NCBI GenBank assembly: GCA_023137075.1
Contig: JAGLQA010000342.1
Coordinates: 1-7,988, forward strand
Origin: Candidatus Aminicenantota bacterium
GTDB taxonomy: Bacteria; Acidobacteriota; Aminicenantia; UBA2199
DNA length: 7,988 nucleotides
Direction of reading: 5' to 3'
Shown: positions 5,865-7,988 of the stretch, one piece after another
How the letters are laid out: every line of letters begins with the position of its first letter
How positions within the stretch are numbered: the stretch's first letter is position 1
The notes under the pieces: model-generated
The model's database searches: none
Seen by the model: the letters and a program-made list of their open reading frames with translations, nothing else
Told to the model about the DNA's origin: nothing
Made by a program: the position numbers and the translations under genes

Positions 5865-5916
5865 GTTTTGAAAAAAAGCGTATCGAAAACCTGACACCTG
5901 TTTGCGCTCTGGGTAA

Positions 5917-5934
5917 TCTGTGGGCTAAAAACAG
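5917..5934. repeat. TCCGTG-type intergenic repeat, diverged copy 2
   Basis: TCTGTGGGCTAAAAACAG resembles the end of the repeat at 3661-3685 (TCCGTGGCTAAAATCAG), with one inserted G and two substitutions. It also forms the left arm of a GGGCT/AGCCC hairpin (5922-5937). Confidence 0.3.
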
Positions 5935-5962
5935 CCCCTGGGATAAGGGGGCTTGACAACCT

Positions 5963-5971
5963 TGTTATAAT
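5963..5971 (+). promoter_or_regulatory. Extended -10 promoter of the methyltransferase gene
   Basis: TGTTATAAT is a perfect -10 hexamer with the TGn extension. It puts the transcription start near 5978, two bases before the ATG at 5980. The TTGACA at 5953-5958 is only 7 nt upstream and cannot serve as its -35. No -35-like hexamer lies at the proper distance, which is normal for extended -10 promoters. Confidence 0.6.
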
Positions 5972-5979
5972 TACTAATT

Positions 5980-6606
5980 ATGAATAACGAAAACGTATTT
6001 GAAGAAAGTGCCGAAGAATATGACCGCTGGTATGAAGACCATCTCTTTCTCTACCGGGCCGAGCTGGCGGCCCTGAAGAATGCAATTCCTTCGGGTAGAG
6101 CGGGATTAGAAGTGGGGGTGGGATCCGGCCGTTTCGCCGCCATGTTGAATGTATATTGCGGCATCGAACCCGCCGAATCAATGGCCCGACTTGCTCAAGC
6201 AAGAGGTATAGAAATCATAAGGGGATACGCGGAAAAACTACCCTTTTCACCTGGTACTTTTGATTTTCTATTGTTTGTGACGACGGTTTGTTTTCTTGCC
6301 GAACCCCTGATCGCTTTCAGGGAAGCGCACCGGGTATTGAAAGAAAAGGGCAAAATTATTATCGGGTTCATCGACCAAAACAGCGAGATGGGAAAAAGTT
6401 ATCAAAAAAAAAGAGAGTCGAATAAATTCTATAAAAACGCACATCTCTTAGGCGTGGATGAGATGACCGGTTTGTTAGATAGAGCCAGGTTCCGGGATTT
6501 TAAGTTTTTCCAGACCTTGATAAATCCCAGCATCACCAGGATAGAAATCCCACAAAAAGGATATGGCAAAGGGAGTTTCGTTGTGGTACAGGGAGTGAAA
6601 AAATAA
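5980..6606 (+). CDS. Class I SAM-dependent methyltransferase (Methyltransf_11 / UbiE-like fold)
   Basis: This 208-aa soluble protein has the class I methyltransferase order: N-terminal FEESAEEYDRWYEDH (8-21), SAM-binding motif I LEVGVGSGRFA (43-53), an acidic residue at the end of strand 2 (E63 in GIEPAESM), the AEKLPFSPGTFDFLLFVTTVCFL segment (84-106) that carries motifs II-III, and the HRVLKEKGKIIIGF helix-strand (117-130). The C-terminal third is variable, so the substrate (small molecule or other) cannot be told. The N-terminal signature begins right after the first ATG, so a later start is unlikely. There is no Shine-Dalgarno sequence before the ATG, and a TATAAT box ends 8 nt upstream, which suggests a leaderless mRNA. 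It is divergent from dnaJ, stands alone, and ends at a strong terminator facing the hydrolase gene. Confidence 0.9.
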   Translation: MNNENVFEESAEEYDRWYEDHLFLYRAELAALKNAIPSGRAGLEVGVGSGRFAAMLNVYCGIEPAESMARLAQARGIEIIRGYAEKLPFSPGTFDFLLFVTTVCFLAEPLIAFREAHRVLKEKGKIIIGFIDQNSEMGKSYQKKRESNKFYKNAHLLGVDEMTGLLDRARFRDFKFFQTLINPSITRIEIPQKGYGKGSFVVVQGVKK

Positions 6607-6631
6607 AAAAAAGGGTAATGTCCCTTTTTTT
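6605..6631. terminator. Bidirectional Rho-independent terminator between convergent genes
   Basis: A run of A residues, then GGG, a 6-nt loop TAATGT, CCC and seven T residues forms a 10-bp stem with a T-run on either strand. It starts inside the methyltransferase stop codon and lies 24 nt after the hydrolase stop, so it can end transcription of both genes. The GC core is only three pairs. Confidence 0.8.
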
Positions 6632-6655
6632 ACCGACCGATACATCGGGGTTGAA

Positions 6656-7864
6656 CTATTCGGGAGTTTTAGCGTTCCGGCCATACTCCAGAACAAGAGC
6701 CGTATAAAATTCAACGGCTTTGACAAGATCCTGTTCGGGCACCTGGTCGTTGGCGGTGTGGGCAAACTCCTCTTTTCCCGGCCCAAAACCTATGGTGGGA
6801 ATATTAAACACCCCTTTGGTGACAACACCATTGGTGGAAAATTGCCAGGTTCCCACATTCGCGTTTTCAGAGAATTGGTTGTTATATGCTTTTTCAGCAG
6901 CTTGAACTAAGGGATGATCTCGTTCCATGACCCACATGGGATAATAGGATTTTATCGGGTAGACCAGGCCGGTATAGCTTTTTATATTGTATTCCGGCAC
7001 CAAAATCTTTGCATTAGCGTCTTTCACCGACTCCAAAGCCGCGATTTCAGCGACAGAGGTTTCCATCGTCTCTTTCTCGCCGAGCCTCCTGTCTAAATGA
7101 ATCGCCGCGCTGTCCGCGACCGCGCAAAGAGAGGGAGCGGAAGATCGCACATCGGTTACGGTTACGGTACCTTTGCCCAATATACCCCTTGCAGGCAGCA
7201 CCTCATTCAACTTCTCAATATCCCGGATAACCGGCGCAATTTTATAAATCGCATTCTCACCCCGTTCCGGCGCGGAACCGTGGCAGGAGATTCCTGTTGT
7301 CTCGACCTTTATCTCCATACGGCCGCGTTGACCAATCATAATTCCTAAGTTGGAGGGTTCGGTCAGTAAAAGGACTTCCGGCTTAATTTTATCTTCCTCT
7401 AAGATATAATACCAGCAAAATCCTTCATAATCCTCTTCAAGAACCGAAGCCACCACTAAAAACGTGATATCGCCGGGAATGCCGATTTCTTTCAACACTT
7501 TTCCGGCATAAATGGCAGCAGCCAGGCCGCCCTTTTGGTCGGATGCCCCCCGGCCATAGATGATGCCATCCTGGTATTTGCCTTTAAAGGGATCAAATTC
7601 CCAGCTATCCGGATTACCAACACCGACTGTATCGCAGTGCCCATCTACAGCGATGATCCGTTTACCGCTGCCTATTGTCCCCATTACGTTGCCTAAGGGA
7701 TCAACCCGGATCTGTTTAAAACCGATTTTTTTCATTTCCTCTTTTATCCGTTTAACGACAGCTTCTTCTTTCCCGCTCGGCGATGGAATGGCTATTATTT
7801 CCCGGAGAAATGTTACCAGTTCTCCTTTCAAAGATTTCGCTATTTTAGCTATTTTCTTTTTCAT
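6656..7864 (-). CDS. M20-family metallohydrolase, YgeY-like (selenium-metabolism-linked hydrolase family)
   Basis: This 402-aa cytosolic zinc amidohydrolase belongs to the M20/ArgE-DapE-type family. Predicted metal and catalytic residues are all present: H76 and D78 in DGHCDTVG, bridging D109 in GRGASDQKGG, general base E143 and ligand E144 in VLEED, a TEP segment with E169, and H369 in AHTAND. H195 in GISCHGSAPERG is the lid/dimer histidine. The GQRGRMEIKV, CHGSAPERGENAIYK, SYTGLVYP and FSTNG blocks and the length match the YgeY-type hydrolases seen in purine- and selenium-metabolism clusters. No such partners lie nearby, so the substrate is open; a generic peptidase or deacylase is the alternative. 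The start ATG at 7864-7862 is the only usable one (in-frame TAG four codons upstream). It has no Shine-Dalgarno sequence and coincides with the predicted transcription start. Confidence 0.9.
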   Translation of the reverse strand: MKKKIAKIAKSLKGELVTFLREIIAIPSPSGKEEAVVKRIKEEMKKIGFKQIRVDPLGNVMGTIGSGKRIIAVDGHCDTVGVGNPDSWEFDPFKGKYQDGIIYGRGASDQKGGLAAAIYAGKVLKEIGIPGDITFLVVASVLEEDYEGFCWYYILEEDKIKPEVLLLTEPSNLGIMIGQRGRMEIKVETTGISCHGSAPERGENAIYKIAPVIRDIEKLNEVLPARGILGKGTVTVTDVRSSAPSLCAVADSAAIHLDRRLGEKETMETSVAEIAALESVKDANAKILVPEYNIKSYTGLVYPIKSYYPMWVMERDHPLVQAAEKAYNNQFSENANVGTWQFSTNGVVTKGVFNIPTIGFGPGKEEFAHTANDQVPEQDLVKAVEFYTALVLEYGRNAKTPE

Positions 7865-7870
7865 AAGGGT

Positions 7871-7899
7871 ATTCTAAACGAACTATAGTCTTATTTCAA
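7871..7899 (-). promoter_or_regulatory. Sigma-70-type promoter of the M20 hydrolase gene
   Basis: On the minus strand TTGAAA (7899-7894) and TAGAAT (7876-7871) lie 17 nt apart, each 5 of 6 to consensus. Only six bases separate the -10 box from the ATG, so position +1 falls on the A of the start codon (7864). Confidence 0.7.
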
Positions 7900-7947
7900 G
7901 GCCGTATGAGATGTTTTCCCGATGATTTCTGCGGGTTTGATGAATTG

Positions 7948-7988
7948 ACAAAGAATGACGCAGTGCGTAAACAAAGAAGACGCAGTGC
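7948..7988. repeat. Short direct repeat at the right edge (two copies seen)
   Basis: ACAAAGAATGACGCAGTGC (7948-7966) is repeated as ACAAAGAAGACGCAGTGC (7971-7988), one base shorter, with GTAA between the copies (23-bp period). The second copy reaches the window end, so the array may continue. The position is upstream of the M20 hydrolase promoter. Nothing indicates a coding role. Confidence 0.55.

Noticed and set aside
5953..5981. TTGACA at 5953-5958 as a -35 box paired with AATTAT (5976-5981)
   Set aside because: The 17-bp spacing is right, but transcription would begin inside the methyltransferase gene. TATAAT at 5966-5971 is only 7 nt from TTGACA, so the two cannot pair either.
6637..6648. 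CCGAT-AC-ATCGG dyad between the convergent genes
   Set aside because: The loop is two bases and there is no T-run; the adjacent 10-bp-stem terminator accounts for this gap.

Overview
The window comes from a bacterial genome of moderate GC. The gene set (a contractile-injection-system operon start, a sigma-54 activator with its promoter, a zinc-finger-less DnaJ homologue, a YgeY-type M20 hydrolase) would suit an anaerobe such as a Clostridia-like or Desulfobacterota-like lineage. Nothing in the sequence fixes the phylum.

Left part (1-3249, all minus strand): three translationally coupled genes form the promoter-proximal end of what looks like an extracellular contractile injection system (eCIS; phage-tail-like particles such as Afp and PVC). 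In transcription order they are a 749-aa two-module AAA+ ATPase of the Afp15/Pvc15 type, a DUF4255/Pvc16-type tail terminator or cap protein, and the first 138 residues of a carboxypeptidase-regulatory-like beta-domain protein that runs off the left edge. Sheath, tube, baseplate and spike genes are not in the window and are expected further left.

Control region (3250-3734): this 485-bp gap holds a near-ideal sigma-54 promoter (TGGCAC-N5-TTGC) 37 nt before the predicted leader ends at the ATPase start. Further upstream lie an IHF-like site and three copies of an 18-bp inverted repeat, CGTCAY-N6-RTGACG, spaced exactly 92 bp apart. The next gene upstream (3735-4718, same strand) encodes a PspF-like sigma-54 activator with no sensory domain, ending in a Fis-type HTH. 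The simplest reading is a dedicated enhancer-binding-protein/sigma-54 switch for the injection system. This is the most interesting content of the window.

Right part (4719-7988): a dnaJ/cbpA-type co-chaperone gene (minus) has a good sigma-70-type promoter and is divergent from a small class I SAM methyltransferase gene (plus). That gene converges on a YgeY-like M20 metallohydrolase gene (minus) across a strong bidirectional terminator. The methyltransferase and hydrolase genes both have -10 boxes so close to their ATG, with no Shine-Dalgarno sequence, that both mRNAs look leaderless. The right edge enters a short direct repeat. No tRNA, rRNA, CRISPR array or insertion sequence was seen.
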